Shown here in pieces: positions 34,201 through 47,900 of a stretch of 64,000 nucleotides of DNA (position 1 is the stretch's first letter; each line of letters opens with the position of its first letter). The stretch is from NCBI GenBank assembly GCA_013398955.1, contig VWPU01013670.1, positions 1 to 64,000 of the forward strand. The letters run 5' to 3'. A program made the position numbers and the translations under genes. The notes below the pieces were generated by a model, which worked only from the letters and a program-made list of their open reading frames with translations, was not told the origin of the DNA and ran no database searches. The stretch is from Callaeas wilsoni (lineage: Eukaryota; Chordata; Aves; Passeriformes; Callaeidae).

Positions 34201-36895
34201 GGTCACTGAAAATACAATTGGAAAGTCAGCGACTTTATTCTTCAGTATGAGTTCCTCTTCCCAAACTAAACTAAAATGCCATTGTTCATTTGTTTGGATT
34301 TTTCTATGTAGGTAATTTGAAGTGTCAGGATATTTTTTTTCAGCAGCTTTCAGCTGAAAACTTCACCTGCGATTTTTTGGCACGAGCAACCTTTTCCAAG
34401 GTGTCTTCCAGCACTCATGAAATATGGTCACAGTTTCAGTTTCTGCCTATTATTTCTTTGCAAAACACTGCAAGAAAAGGAGACTGTTTCCTTTGCTTCT
34501 ACCTTACTCTGCTGAATCACTTCAATATTAAAAATTAAAACAAAAATAGAAGAAAGAGAGCAGTTAAAGCAAACTGAAGTCTAGCTCAGAGCAGGCTTAA
34601 TACTAAAGCAGAAAGCAAATAACCTAAAGTAAAAATTACTGCTATCTTCAACACACCAAAGAGAGTTCATTTTTATGTATGCAAACTTGAGTTGCTCTGT
34701 GCACCCCAGCTTTAGGGTTATCTGAGATCAAAGCAATGTGTAATTTAAGGAGACCTCACTGTCTTTTTCCTCAAACCTAGGTCATTATAAAATAACATAG
34801 AACAATGAAGACTATCCCTTGGTAAGGATTTCAGAACTGGAGAAATGTGCATTAAGTATTTGACTGGGATACTATGAAGGACTTTTTAAATTGAGAAGCC
34901 TATTGCTTGTTTTATTCATACCATGACAATACTCAGGAACATTCACTAAGTTTCTTCCCAGAGCAGACACAAATGCTCTGATGCATCCAACTGATATGTT
35001 GAAACTACCTTGAGCTACCATTTACAAAGCAGTTCTTTGTATAAGGATCTATAAGGACCAGGCATCTTGTTACTACAAATCAAGTTAATGTGACTGTAGC
35101 TGAGGATTTTAAAGAATGTTTTGCTCTTGTTTGGTAAGTCCTTAACTTATTGGACTACATTTTTCCCTTTAACTGAACACTTTGAAACCAGCAATTGTTT
35201 TCAGTCTCTTGAAGTAGGAATTTCCTAGTGTATTTATACTAGAAAAAAATGTCAGTTTTGAAATGGAGAGAACTATGTCTTCCTGCTGAAAAGACTTACA
35301 ACAAAAATTTCAAGACAAATCTCTGTCTGCTCTCTATTCCTTTTCCCCTGATGTTAGCCCAGTGCCATTCCATGGCTTCTTTGACTGCCTGAAATTGCAC
35401 ATTTCTCTCTGGATCACTAGAGACAGCTGGGATACCGAGTGCTTGTGTTTTGTTTTGTGTTGTGAGGTTTTTTCTTCCTCTCCTCTCATAAGCTTGCAGG
35501 TTCATGAACTCCTGCAGGTCAGGCTGACTCAGAGTGGGCTCAGCTCTTCCCAGCACCAAACCACTTCCCCCTGGGCTCTGCGCTTCTCCTGACATGCAGC
35601 CCTCGGGAGCAGCTGAATAGACAGCCTTTTTTTTTTTTTCTCCAGGCATTTTCACTTATATTCCCACTTATCTATGTCCTCATATTTCAGAACAGAAGGT
35701 GAGAAAGATACTGCTCCTTAAAGAACAATATAGGTCTTCCTTAAAGATGAATCAGGAAGTATTTGCAGTGTCTGCTTTCCAATTCAACAAAAATCTTCCA
35801 GTTTAAAGAAAAACATAAATTAATTTTGCAAGAGTATTTTTAAAGGATCACTTGTTTGTCATAGGAATTATCATTTCCTGTGACACAATTATGATAAAAT
35901 GTTGGAAATGTTACAGGTTACATACTAAAAAGTGCATCGAGTATCAAGTATGGAATAAAAATCAGAAGACAATCTTAACACTGGATGATTTTGTGTGTCC
36001 TATTCTTACCAGATCAAGTGGTCGTTCATTCCAGTGTTATCCAAATAAATACCTTTAATAATCTGATCAAATTTCATACAATTTTATCTTACTTTAAGTA
36101 ATCTAATTCATACCAATTAAAAATGTAACTCCTGATGGCCTTGATAGACTTTTATCTAACAGAACAAAGAAATCTCTCTTAAGTAAGTAAAATAAGCATC
36201 TCCAGAGTCTCACTCAGATGCCTAAAATAGATGGATGACTCACTGCTTGGACATGAGTGTTTTTCTCTGTTGATGAGGGAGGGAGCTTAAAGCAATTGCA
36301 TAGATATAGACATCTTCAGACGTTTTATGTTAGTTGAGAACAATCCTATTCTGGATGTTCCCTCCAAGCAAAGATGCAGTTTCAGGTTTGACTTTTCTGG
36401 GTGGAATGTTACTGTTCTTCATATACTTGTGGCTGAAGTGGAGGACTGAAAGACCAGAGCAGAGCTGCCATTTACAGTGCAAACACAAAGGAGAAAACAA
36501 GCTCAAAACAAAATTAATTTTTTGTTTACAGAACCATGTTTTTCAGATAGGAAGAAAGCTTGAAAGTGTACTATGTGAAACAAGGGATGGAAAACATAGG
36601 CAGAGGTTCTAAATTCGTGCATTTCCTTTCTAGCTTGCCTTGATTCATTTTATGTGTGAGGCTTCCACAAATTGAAGGAGACATCAAAACAAGCCAGACA
36701 ACCAGATAAAACCACCTTTGAACAAAATATGAGCTAATCCCAGAGGCTATAATATGGTCCCATAGGATACAGTAGGAGACATGAAGCTCATGGCTTCAAG
36801 TTTTGGGCAGGATAAACTAGCAATTAGGAAAAATATTCTGGGATCCTGGGACCACATCTTAATAACCTGTCAGTTTTGGTTGTTGGAATTTTTTA
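34201..36895. other. Unique sequence, no assignable gene
   Basis: A 119-codon frame on the minus strand (35655 to 35296) has an ATG start, a Lys run encoded by a poly-A tract, and a hydrophilic protein-like translation. It lacks a recognisable family or flanking promoter or polyadenylation signals. The rest shows no repeat signature. Confidence 0.35.
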
Positions 36896-37234
36896 TCATT
36901 CATAGGTCAAGCACTTAGAGTTCAGCCCAGTGTGCTTGCTATTGATCTTGGAAAAATCTGGCCAATTAGCAAGAACCTTTGTGGAAGCATATTTTAATAC
37001 ATTTTCAACATTAGTATCCTTGCCCCTGGGCAGGGAAGCAGATATGAGAACCACCAGAGGCAAGGGTAGATCAAGGTCAGCATTTATAACTTCTTTAATG
37101 AATTCTGGACCTTGTACCCAGAAATCTTTAACCAAGAGGCAATCATAAATTAAGGGAGTTAAAACTGACCATAACTTTTGTCCAACAAAAAGGCTCTTTA
37201 TAACTTGATTTATCTTAAGGGAAGACAGAAAATG
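36896..37234 (-). mobile_element. L1/Tx1-type LINE ORF2 C-terminal remnant with uninterrupted frame
   Basis: The minus strand is open for 112 codons (stop TAA 37235-37237 to stop TGA at 36896-36898). The middle reads L-I-Y-D-C-L-L-V-K-D-F-W, matching the 'H-L-x-x-C-P-x-V-x-x-F-W' signature of the zinc-knuckle domain after reverse transcriptase in L1/Tx1-like LINEs. The knuckle spacing C-x2-C-x9-H-x4-C is conserved, but three of the four ligands are replaced: Ser (37193-37195), Val (37184-37186) and Pro (37154-37156). Only the last Cys (37139-37141) remains. The following L-P-L-P-L-V-V-L and ...A-S-T-K-V-L-A-N-W-P-D-F fit the family's C-terminal helices. CR1 lacks this domain, so this is a different LINE lineage. 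There is no start codon near the beginning, but a pyrimidine-rich acceptor-like site ends at 37214. It is either an old decaying copy or an exapted exon; the family call rests on remembered motifs. Confidence 0.55.
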
Positions 37235-40200
37235 TTATATAACGGTAGACTAAGATGTTAAAAGGAAATTTTCATGAACCAATTTTCCTATAGTCTAGTA
37301 ATCTGATGACTTTGATTCCAGTCATCAGTCTAAAATTCCCCTTATAAATGGGCATAACTTACAGGGCATTGAGCTGTTATATGAATAGGGAACTTTGACA
37401 AAACTGTATGAGTCAAGTGTTGCATTTATTTTTTACTTCAGGAAAAATAATAAAAAGAAAGCCAAACAAACTTTTCAGATATATTCTTATTGATATTGAG
37501 ACAGTACCAAAAGAATGTTTGAGGAGAGTTTCTGACTAAGGGAACACATTATTACAGGATCTGAGGCAGAACATTCAGAAAGACCCAGAATTTGCCTTTG
37601 ACAAAGTAATTAAATCTGGCAAGCAAGAGAATTTGCTTCATCCGGTCTGATGCTTATAGGGACAGATAGTGGCTCTGCAGTTTGGACATGAGAGAGAATG
37701 CAAAATGAGAAGGAAAAGAGACCTGGGGGAGAAAGCTGTGTGCTGTTCAGACTCAGAATCTACAAAATCAGTACCAGAAGTTGTTCATGCTGTAGCATAA
37801 AATGCAAGATAAAATGATGCCCAGAAGCACTACAATAGACAATGATTTATCTACCACTGTACTTGCTAAAACCATTTATTCAAATGGAGAACTAGACTTT
37901 AGTCCTTGGGCACTGAAATAAATAAATTTCATGCCTTTGAAAGGAGGTCAATATTATCTAAGTAAGCAATATTAGCTAAGTAAGAAACATTTATCCCTGT
38001 AGCTAAGAGAGGCTTAACCAAGAAAGAAAACCTGCCAAGGAATTTAATTCTTGCTTGTTTTCAGATGCAATTACATGATTTTCAGATTGGGTACAAACCT
38101 GGGTAAGATTTGTTTTATTTTTTAATGCATTTTCTGAAGCCTCTGGCAAATACAAAGTGATGCAAAGCCAAAGGATTGCATTTGTGGTGGGGAAAATATC
38201 ACATTTGCTCTCAGTGTTTTCTCTGGCTACTGGGTAGGGCAGGCAGAGAGCAAGAGATCCCCTGAGCCACTGCTCAGACATTCGGTCACAGGCCAGGAAG
38301 AGTTCCCAGCAAGAGGCAGAGCAGTTGCATTGTCAAGTGCCAGCCAAGATGGAAAGGAGAGATCTCAAGGGGTCCATAGGGAACTGCACAGATTTTTCTG
38401 AACTACCAATGGCTCTGAAGGAAGGGAATTTTCTCTGCAACAAATCCTGTCATTTTCATCTGTTTAACCCTGGCTGGTTATTTTTTTCTGTTTAAGGAGT
38501 TAATTATTCTAGAGTGACTTTTGAAAAATCTCTAGATTTATTGATTCAAAAGTCTTGGGAAGTTCGGGGGTGTCTTCTCTTAGAGAAATTTATGCAGGCA
38601 GCTCTGTCTGCACGGAATCCCAGCACAGCATGCCAATCAGTTTAAAAAAGAAAAAACAAAACCTGCCTTTCCAATACTATGGGGAAAGCTGATTGTGATT
38701 GCTCAAACTGCTATTGAGAATGAGTATGTGACCCTGCATCCCAACTGCCCCTTTTTCTCTTTTCTGTCAAAAATTTGTAGTAAGACTTGCCAGCACCACT
38801 GCCACCTCTCTTGCTGATATAAAAGAAAACTGACAAATCTTCTTATTTATTACCTAAATATGACACAGCTTTCTAAAGAGATTGTGATGGGCAAAAATGT
38901 CACAGGCCCTGATGATAATGAAAGCAAAAGTCTTTCTTTCCACTTAGAGAAGAGAGACAAATAGAAAAGAGAACAGCATCTAGTCTCTGTGCAATAATAG
39001 CAGAAGAACATAGAGAGGCCTGAGCTGTCTGTTTTGACTGCCAAGGTAGAAGCCAGAAGCAGCTCCAGCACTTTGAAATAGCTGAGCCTCAGGAAATGCT
39101 GTTACAAGAGTTGGTGGCCCAACTGCTACCGAGTAGCTGATGTGCTGCCTGCCTTGCAGTGCCTCACTGTGCGACAGCATGGGCACTTACTAAGTACTCC
39201 CACTTCTCATGCTTAAGAAGTTATTAACGGGTACCCAATCACAAATTTTGTACTTCACTAGTTGTATTTTTTGTAAACTGGGAAAACCTGATAAAGGAAA
39301 TAGCATATTTAGGAAATTCTGGTATGAGTTATTTGACACTGAGTTCATGAACAGCACAGAATAAACATCCCTTGTTTTTAACAACCTCTAAAAGACATTC
39401 TGATATTTTTATTTATCAGCTGTATCTTATATATTTCATATCACCTCTCTAAGTGACATTGTGGCAATGTAAATGCCACTCAGAACTGTTGATGTAAATT
39501 CCCCAAGCCTGCACTGAATCAACTTGTGTCAGCATAGATGCACTTGTGAGATAATTAGATAGGATGCAGTAGTCTGCAGGCTGAACAGAGCCTGGTCAAG
39601 GGTTCAAGCTCTGGCCTCCAGTTATCCATTTAGCTTCATAGTCTGGATGAGGGAACAAGCCAGAGACTGTTCTCATTAGTCAGCGCAGGTGGGGGTGTTC
39701 TCTGCAGCAGAAGGTGTACTAGGACACACAGTCTTAGGCTGGTCACATTACCTGATGAGTTCTATCTTGTATCTACTATCCCCATGAGCACACAACCATG
39801 AGATTACTGCCAACATTTTGATTTACCATTCTGAAAAGCTCTGCAGCTCTCCAAATGGGTGTTGGTGCTGGCTGCTGCCTGGGTGCAACACTTGCCACCC
39901 AGGATCTTCCTTCTTCCCACAGACCCATAGCAACTAATGAATTTGGAGTCATCCTATGCTCTTTTATCCACATGTATTGACCCCATAAATCTCCTTGTCT
40001 CATCGGATTTATGCTATCGTATTTGTTACCATAATGAGTCAATGATGACCACTCTTAGATTGCATATGTTAACTGCCAGATAAAATATTTAAGCAATTTT
40101 CCTAATGAGCTTCTTGTTTTGAGGCCAGGGTAACTATGGAAGTGCAAGCTTTGCCAAAACACACTCTACAGCTACAGTATTACACAATGGTGATAAAGCA

Positions 40201-41896
40201 TTTATGGAATTATTTTAAATTATGATCATGATCATCTACTTTTTTCAACACATTTGTTAGAATTGCTGTTCAACCATTAACTAGCTGGATCTCTTGGACA
40301 AAAAGATAAAGATTCATTTAAACATTAAAATGTTGGAATGAGGCCATAATGACCAAGGAGGAAGCAAAATCCCATACCTTCTCATACCATGGTAATGAGA
40401 AATACCTGAATCCTCATGCTTATTAAGACATAGAATAGGTGATTGTTTTTCATCTATGTTTTGGTTTCTTGTGCATCAATGAAGATACTTAATATTTATC
40501 TTTATTCATGAAGTTCAAGGGCAATCATCTGGAAATAGTAATTTTTTCCTTGGATTGTTCACTAAATTTTAAGTCATTAGAATGTAATGTAGATTTATAT
40601 TTTCCCTCCAATTTCCTGCTCAGTACCATCTACTAGGTAGCAGAGGATATAATTATTACTAGAGAGTGCTTGAATGGCTTCTGGTAATTGGAATTTCAGT
40701 AAACCTTGACAGGTCATCTAGCAATATAGGGAGATATCTGAGTCATTGGTCTCTTGACAATCAGCTGACTTCCTTCAGATGACGAAGTCTCTAGATGAGT
40801 TTGTGTGTTCTTTTCCAAGCAGTGGCAAGAATATCTTATTTGAAATACTGAAGATGTTTGCTATTTCATGCTTGTATGACTGTTAATGCACTTAGAAACC
40901 CTATAAACCCTGCGGGATTCTTCAAAATATTTGGTTATTTTCACCTTATGTATTTTTTCTGGAGTCTATGCAAGTGTAACTTCCAGTGTAAAAGAAGCCT
41001 TCATACAAACACAGTTGCAAAGACAAAAATTTTTTCAAGGTTGCTATTAAAACAAGCACAACTCCATCCATATGTGACCTAAGGGATCCTAAGAGGGGGT
41101 GTTATGTTGTTCCCTGTTAGTACAGCCTGGTCTCAGCTCTGTTACACTCTTTTATGGCTCGTGCCTTGCCATGGGTGGTGGTAGCTCAGGCTCCCTTCCC
41201 TGGCTTACTCCCGTGCTACTGACATCCCACATCCCCCTCTAGCCATCCTTCCACTTGACTGTCTGGTGAGATACCCAGGCCCACGGGGAAACTAGAACTA
41301 GAACAATGCTGTAGTTTTCTTATAGTGGGATTATTATTTCATCTATCAAGGTTAAAATTAGCACTACTGTTTTAACGCAGTTTAAATGCCATAGTCTCCT
41401 CTTCATTTTGAGACCTACAAAAGAGGAAAGAAAAGTCTTTGTGCCATTCATTCATAGCTAAAATTAATTCAAATTAGTATTTCCAGTAATTATAGCTCCC
41501 TTTTAGCTTTATCAAAAGTGTAATGGCAATTAGATAGAGAGAAGATATTTGAAAAGGGAGAGCTTTCAACATTTATTTTAGTTTCTACACTGTGCTGCTA
41601 TGGTCAGATAGTGCATTTCTAGACTTTTTGCTTCCAGTCACTTAAGTCAACCATCCTGTGAATGGAGGCTAGGAAAATCCACACTGGCAAGTGTTTCAGC
41701 AATACAGAAATCACATGAATCTCTCCTACTAGAGAAACCTCAAGTTTAATCTAATATCTATTTTCTGATCATATAATTTATATGCTGAGTTCTTGTATGT
41801 ATCCCATATATGCATTAGGTCAAAATGTGTCAAAGCTAATAATGATTAAGTTCTAACACAAATATAGAGCACTTCTCTATACTACAGAAAAATGGG
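37235..41896. other. Unique sequence, no gene seen
   Basis: The part next to 37235 may hold more of the L1/Tx1-like element, but I could not read it through frameshifts. An 18-bp tandem duplication is listed separately. A somewhat GC-richer patch at 41085-41290 has no recognised content. Confidence 0.4.
37949..37984. repeat. 18-bp near-perfect tandem duplication
   Basis: Units 37949-37966 and 37967-37984 (caatattatctaagtaag and caatattagctaagtaag) differ at one base. Confidence 0.9.
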
Positions 41897-41998
41897 AGAT
41901 AGATATAGATAGATATAGATTAGATTATATAGATGTATAGAGATAGCGATATTGATATAGGGATATGGATGATATACATATATAGATATAGATACACA
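41897..41998. repeat. Degenerate GATA/GATATA microsatellite
   Basis: Reiterated gata, gatata and tagata units with interruptions. AT-rich 'tatata' words continue to about 42040. Visible directly. Confidence 0.9.
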
Positions 41999-44799
41999 TC
42001 AGTCCAGTGGTATATATGGACAGATCTATATAGGATATCTGTAACAAACACAATAAGGAGGGATAATTTAATTTTTAGTATTTCCTGCCAGTGGAAGCAT
42101 TTTGCTAAAATTCCTATAGTCTCAGGGTGACTACATATGGTGTAGCTGTTTGATTTTTTCAGTTAAGCCAGTTATGTTTGAAGATGATTGACTAATTGCA
42201 CCTAAATTCTGTTTTAGCATTATTCTGAAGCTTATTTCAGCTAGTTGACATAACAGGAGTATCTTGGTCAACAAAATATATAGGCCTGTTGTAGCTTAAA
42301 AACTAAATCTGTTCCATTTTTGTTTTCTTATTTCGTTGCATAGATAGCAAATCATTACTTATCACTGCACTTGGCAGTATGAAGGAGAAAAGATTTGGTC
42401 TCTGTCTTCTAAGTGATTTGCTTTCCTCTTCCCTTCTGGTCAGTCCTTTGCTCTCTTAAGACAGCTTTATGGCAAGACTGGAAAGTACTACAAGCATTGA
42501 TATGAGTAAAGAGCAAACTATAACAAAAAGAATTTAGAGAGCTTTGTTTGACTTCAGCCCAGAAGATTACCTTGTGTACTTCAGCATTCACCTGAAGTGT
42601 CTGGCCTGTGCTGGGTAGAGCTAAATAAGTGACAGCAAGGCACTCCCATTCCTTGGTCCTAAACCTCTATTTGCCTCAGTGGAAACGGCAAAAAACCATG
42701 GCTGCTCTAAACTGGTGTTTAACTTAGCTCTGATCCCATAGGAGCCTTTAGGGTGTACCTACAGCACAGCAGCTCCTGGCTGGCAGGAGTCTGTGAGGGA
42801 ATAGGCATGTTGAGTGGACAGTGATCTCCTGGAGTGTGGGGGATCCCTAACAGCACATTTCTGGCTGCCCAGGGCTGCATGGATACTATGGCAGTACGTA
42901 AGGAACACTAATGTGAGGTTACTTGCCTGATTTAAAATCATGACTGCCCTCTGATGCATTCGTCCTAGTCATGTAATATCTCTTTTGGATGTAGGAAGTG
43001 ACCTGTGTCTCAGCACTGTTTGGCTTTTTCTTTGTGGGATGGGCAAAGGGATTTTTATTCTTCATTGTAAGCATCCTTAGTTTGAAGAACAATGGGAGCA
43101 GTGAGACCTGGCTGAGATAAAAATGTGCTATAGAACAAAAACCTAATTTATTAAGGAAATAGATAATTGCATAGGAAAGTTCCATAAAAGCAGAAAAAAT
43201 ATTATTGTGAAGTCTTTGCGATGTTTTAGTCTAAGAAGTTAAATGATGAAAGCAATTTAAAAGTAAAAGAACATTTTGACGGTAAGCTTGAAAAAAAAAT
43301 TGAAAAATTAATGTTATATATGAATTAAATAAAAATACACTGCAAAGATTCCAGTAGCAGATTAGAAAAAAAAAAAAGAGATGCATGCTTAAGGGAAAAA
43401 CAATCTTCTTTGTGCTATAAGTATACATCATAACATGATCCTAGATGAGTAGTTAAGTTTTCCTGTTGAAAGGAAAGTAGTTAAGTATTTTTTTTGTTGC
43501 TAGGCTTCACCAGTTGGTTTTACTCCATTGGAAATATTCGCTTGGATAAGATTTATGGCACTTCAGGAAGCTGAATGGTAATCTTAGCATCTAAGTTAGC
43601 TATTAATTATATGCAATTATATTTGAAGGTTTCATGACACTGATTTCAGAAAAATCACAATAAGACTTTCTGGCGAGAGAGCTGTGGTGTTTTGTGTACG
43701 TAGGAACAGCTGTACCTTGGCCCCTAGCTTCCAACCAGCATGAGCATGCTAAGAGTACAGCAACTTCCCCAAAATATCTTTATTAGCTTATCATACTTTT
43801 ATATTTTTGCTCCAAATAAAGTCATGAGGCAAGTGTAATGAAATACAGGGGCTTTCCATCCTCTAGAAACCCTGCTTTGGGATGGGTACTGGCAGAACCA
43901 GGTGTGATATTTAGATATAGGAGACATACTGTGAGAAGGCGCTTGCTCCTGATGCAATGGGAATGTGAATGGCTCCAAAGGTGCTCCAAAGGCTTGTAGG
44001 ATGGCTGAGGACACCCACCTTTGTGCTGTGCTCTTCTGAGCCGCCAAACAGAGCAGCACAAGGGCAGTCTCACAGGGTGACTTATTTGTGAAATAGGAAC
44101 TGCCTGCTTAGATCCACCAACTTGCCCATTCTCATTATAAAGACTTTAATGAAAGATAGATTGTGCTTTTGTTCATAATAAGGATTTAAGTCATTATGGC
44201 CCTGGAACCAAAAGCCTTGATGTCCTTGGATCAAATCTTCAACCAGCTGATTAAAGCCAGGTGCTGCAAATGTGTGAGAATTTAAGCACTGGGCCCCAGT
44301 AAATATAGTGAGCTACTCTCAGAAGGAAAAATACTTGTTTCCAGAGCTATTTTTTAATAGCTCCTTTCCTTAAGGCACTGAAATCAAAACTATTAGGACT
44401 GAGCTGTTGCCAAGATTTAGCCCTTAAATTTCTTAGCCCACATAGTATGCTCAACTGGAAATGAACCAGGTCCTGGAAAGAGCTAGGACTACCCATTCAT
44501 TCAGAAGCTTAAGTTATCAAAAATGAAATCCAGAGGTAGTATTACAGGGAATATCTGTCTCTCTCAGCCGGGACATTACTCCTGCTGCATGAGCTATGTC
44601 AGCCTGAACTTTCACCAGGCTTTCAGGCACAATTAACAGGATGATGTGGAGGATATATGGGCAGGCAAAGGATATCCATGTGTTTATCTCTTCCTGGAAT
44701 TTATGCCTATAACATAACATGTTTTGATCACATGCTCCCACTTTATGATTTATGTGAGAGTATGGTTTGATATTTAATAATACACAAGCTAAATGATGA
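41999..44799. other. Unique sequence, no gene seen
   Basis: I find no recognised mobile element or exon. The direct repeat ggctccaaaggtgctccaaagg lies at about 43972-43993. Frames of 60-90 codons overlap on the minus strand without family similarity. Confidence 0.45.
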
Positions 44800-44985
44800 A
44801 TGTTTACTCATGTTCATGTTTACTTTGGATCTGGATCAGCTCTTCAATCCAGTTCATGCCATAACAGCACACATGGGCATCACACAGAGGTGGAAAAGAG
44901 TTCAGAGAAACAGTGGGAAGATGCATCAATTAAAACCTGTACTGCTAATGAGGAGTTGTTCAAGAAATAGTCTTCAGAGTGTTGA
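44800..44985 (+). mobile_element. Ancient CR1-like LINE fragment
   Basis: The phrase 'ctggatcagctcttcaatcc' is followed by 'gaggtggaaaagagttcagag', 'gtgggaagatgcatcaattaaaacc' and 'aatgaggagttgttcaag'. This follows the CR1 ORF2 end, where the consensus encodes a W/L-x-R-V-Q-R-x-x-x-K-M stretch; here the translation gives W-K-R-V-Q-R-N-S-G-K-M at about 44892-44924. It is strongly diverged, with no 3' tail found. Confidence 0.55.
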
Positions 44986-47900
44986 CAAGGAGAATATCTG
45001 ATCTGTGCTTACACTTCATTTTCTAGTGCTCACTGATAGAAATACAGACTATGACTGTACCCTATAAAGGAATCCCACATGACAAGGTATGTAGCACGAG
45101 AATTTATTTTCTACAGTAACATTCATAGCTGAGTTTGTCTGAATTCAAAGTGAAAACTAAGGCAAAATTAATGGAAATGCCTAGACATATTCCTAAGTAT
45201 CTGATATACATCACTGCATGGCTCTTCTCATACCAGAAAAATGGTAATTCTAATTATCTTTTTTATCACTATGGGTCATCACCTCATTGCTAGATTTCAT
45301 TTGACTACTTATATTTAAATTAAATCCTGATTATTGAAGTTACAGTGTGAGGGCTAATACCTGCTGTTAAAGCACTGGTAGAGCAGCAAAAGAAGAAAAG
45401 TTTTCTAGTTTTTAAAAATTCTTTATGCCATAAACAAAAATAATAAGGCACAAGAAGAGAAAGACAAAAATTTTGTTTAGAATGTAATTTAATTATATTA
45501 ATTTACTTCTTCAGAATTTAAGCAGAACTTTGCTTGTGAGCATGCAGGTGAGTCCTAGCAAAATTGCGAGTGAGAGCATGGCCTTGTAGCCACAGACAGT
45601 AGATAACTCTGTATGTCAGGGATGCGTAGCAAAAGCTATATGGCACCCTTAAAACTACAGTATTTGACTATACAGCTGTAAATTGCCCTGCATATGCAAA
45701 GATGTTGTGTGGATACATGTTGTAGAACCCTAGAAATATTGTCAAACTTCAGGGACCTGAAGTTATAACTTCTTATAACCACTTAAACCTTATAGCATTT
45801 TAATCCTAATTAAATAAAAGGCAGATGAAGTCATGGAGCAAGAAAGTTTAAAACATTTAATAAAAATACTCCGCTGATATATCATAATGCATTTTGTATT
45901 ATAAATGTCTCTTCTGGATCTTTCTATCTCAAGGAAACTATCTGAATTTGATTGTAGCTGATAATACTTTCTAAGTAATGAAGCAAGAATACTTCAGCAG
46001 GTACCTGCAAAAAACAGTTTCCCATGAGCTTCATTGTTCCCAATGGAAAAACTGTATCAGCTAAATATTAATCTTAGCAGGCACATGGACAATGAGGCAG
46101 TAACATCTTCTTCTTATCAGGTGATGTGTCTACAAACTGTGATGTTTTCAAGCCAAGACACTTTAGTACACTGCAGTAAATGTGCTAATTAATAGCCATA
46201 ACACTGCTGAACGTTCAAAGCACAGTTTTTTTAGAACAGGTTTCAGGCAAAGTCCACTTTAGGTTTCTTCTGTTCCCTACCCTGGCACAGGAACCTTCTC
46301 CCCCTGCCTGGAACTGCTCTGCAAATACAAACAGGGCACATGAGCATAAACACAGAAGAGTACATTGTGACCCAGAGAAATAGGAATCTCTATCACTTTT
46401 CTAGCACCAAATTTGCCATATTCTGTTGAACTACTTAGAACAGAAACAGAATACCTTATGTGATTAATCTGTGAAATACAAAGTGAGATCTTTAATGCAT
46501 TATTCTGACCTTTCCAAAATAAGTTAGAAAACTAATAGTGCTCTGATATAGGGCAAAGAGATATAATTTGGGGGGGAAATAAGCCTATAAATCTGCTTGC
46601 TTTATTTTTCTTCCTCTCCCTTGCAACTTGTGAAGGAATAACCAGCAAGCATTCAGAAAGTGCTGACAGCTGTTGAAAGGATAGATCCCCCTGGATGTGG
46701 TATGGTGAAATGCACTAAAGTGTAGGACAGAAGTAAAAGGATACTTGCTGAGTCAAAAGCTTTTGAAAGTTAGATCCAGTCTGGTGCACATCAGCCGAAG
46801 TCTAATGTCTTCAGCACAGCTATAGTAATTAATGTCAGCTTCTTTCTAGAATTACTGTTACTCTTAATGTTTACAAATACAAACCACAAAGATTAAAAAA
46901 AACCAAACAAACACCCCCTCACAGACCCCTCCCAGATTCTACTGTGGATCTAATGACACATTTTTCAATGGCACTGCAGCAAATTTTGCATTTAAAAACT
47001 GCGCAGCTCTGGGTTAGCACAGTTTTCACTGTCCTACAGAAATGTAGCACTCTTTTCCACAACAGTTTTTTTTTTGTAGAACTGAAGGCCCCACTAGCAG
47101 AGATACGTATTTTTTATTTTCAGTGTGATTAATTAAATCAATATTACTATTTAGGGATTTCTTTTTTAGTAGGCTGATGGCATGAGCATCAAAATGAGTG
47201 GAAAACAGATAGCAATATATTCTGTTGGTGTATGAGGCATCACGCAGAATTAACAGGAAAACTTTGAAGCCAGGGATCCAGGTAAAAGCAAACGTAGTCT
47301 GAGAGCATTGAGTGATAGACGTTTATCTTTGGGGCAGTGAGGGCGCACACACACATCACTGGCTTCTCATTTCTTCCTCTGTCTCATGTAGGAGATGATC
47401 AAACTCTATGAAACATAATGAAGACCTGAATTTGTCGTGTTATTCCTAATGATACTTTTGTACGAGTGGTGAAGAATGACTTCACACTTCACAAACAATC
47501 TTTGTGACCCAGCCCATGTTTCTTAAAGTTTTGTATCAGACTGCCAGGAAGACTCCCTTATTTTGCTTTCTCCTTTCTAGTAGTCCATGAGTATTCCCTG
47601 GAATACAGGTGAGTAGATGGGCTTTCTCCATCTAATTAAAGTGAAAGTCTTATCTAGTCTCCTCTTTTCTTCCTTTTCCTTTTTCTAATTCAGAGAAAAC
47701 TACTTCTGTTTAGTCATAAGACTGACATTTTCCTTGTCCAAATTTCATATCATTTAAATCTCTGGATAACGCAGACATATTTAAGACAAGGACATTAAGT
47801 GAGATGAAGTGAGATGAAGCTTTGTCTGTCCATCTTACTTAGTTTAGCATCAGCCAGGACTCAAAAGATTATTTTCAGAAGGATGAATACATGCCAGCAT

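Noticed and set aside
39601..39620. ggttcaagctctgg considered as a tRNA B box
   Set aside because: No A box, acceptor stem or cloverleaf can be drawn around it.
43799..44073. Overlapping 83-86 codon minus-strand frames
   Set aside because: They overlap in two frames and show no domain. The local direct repeat ctccaaagg accounts for part of the pattern.
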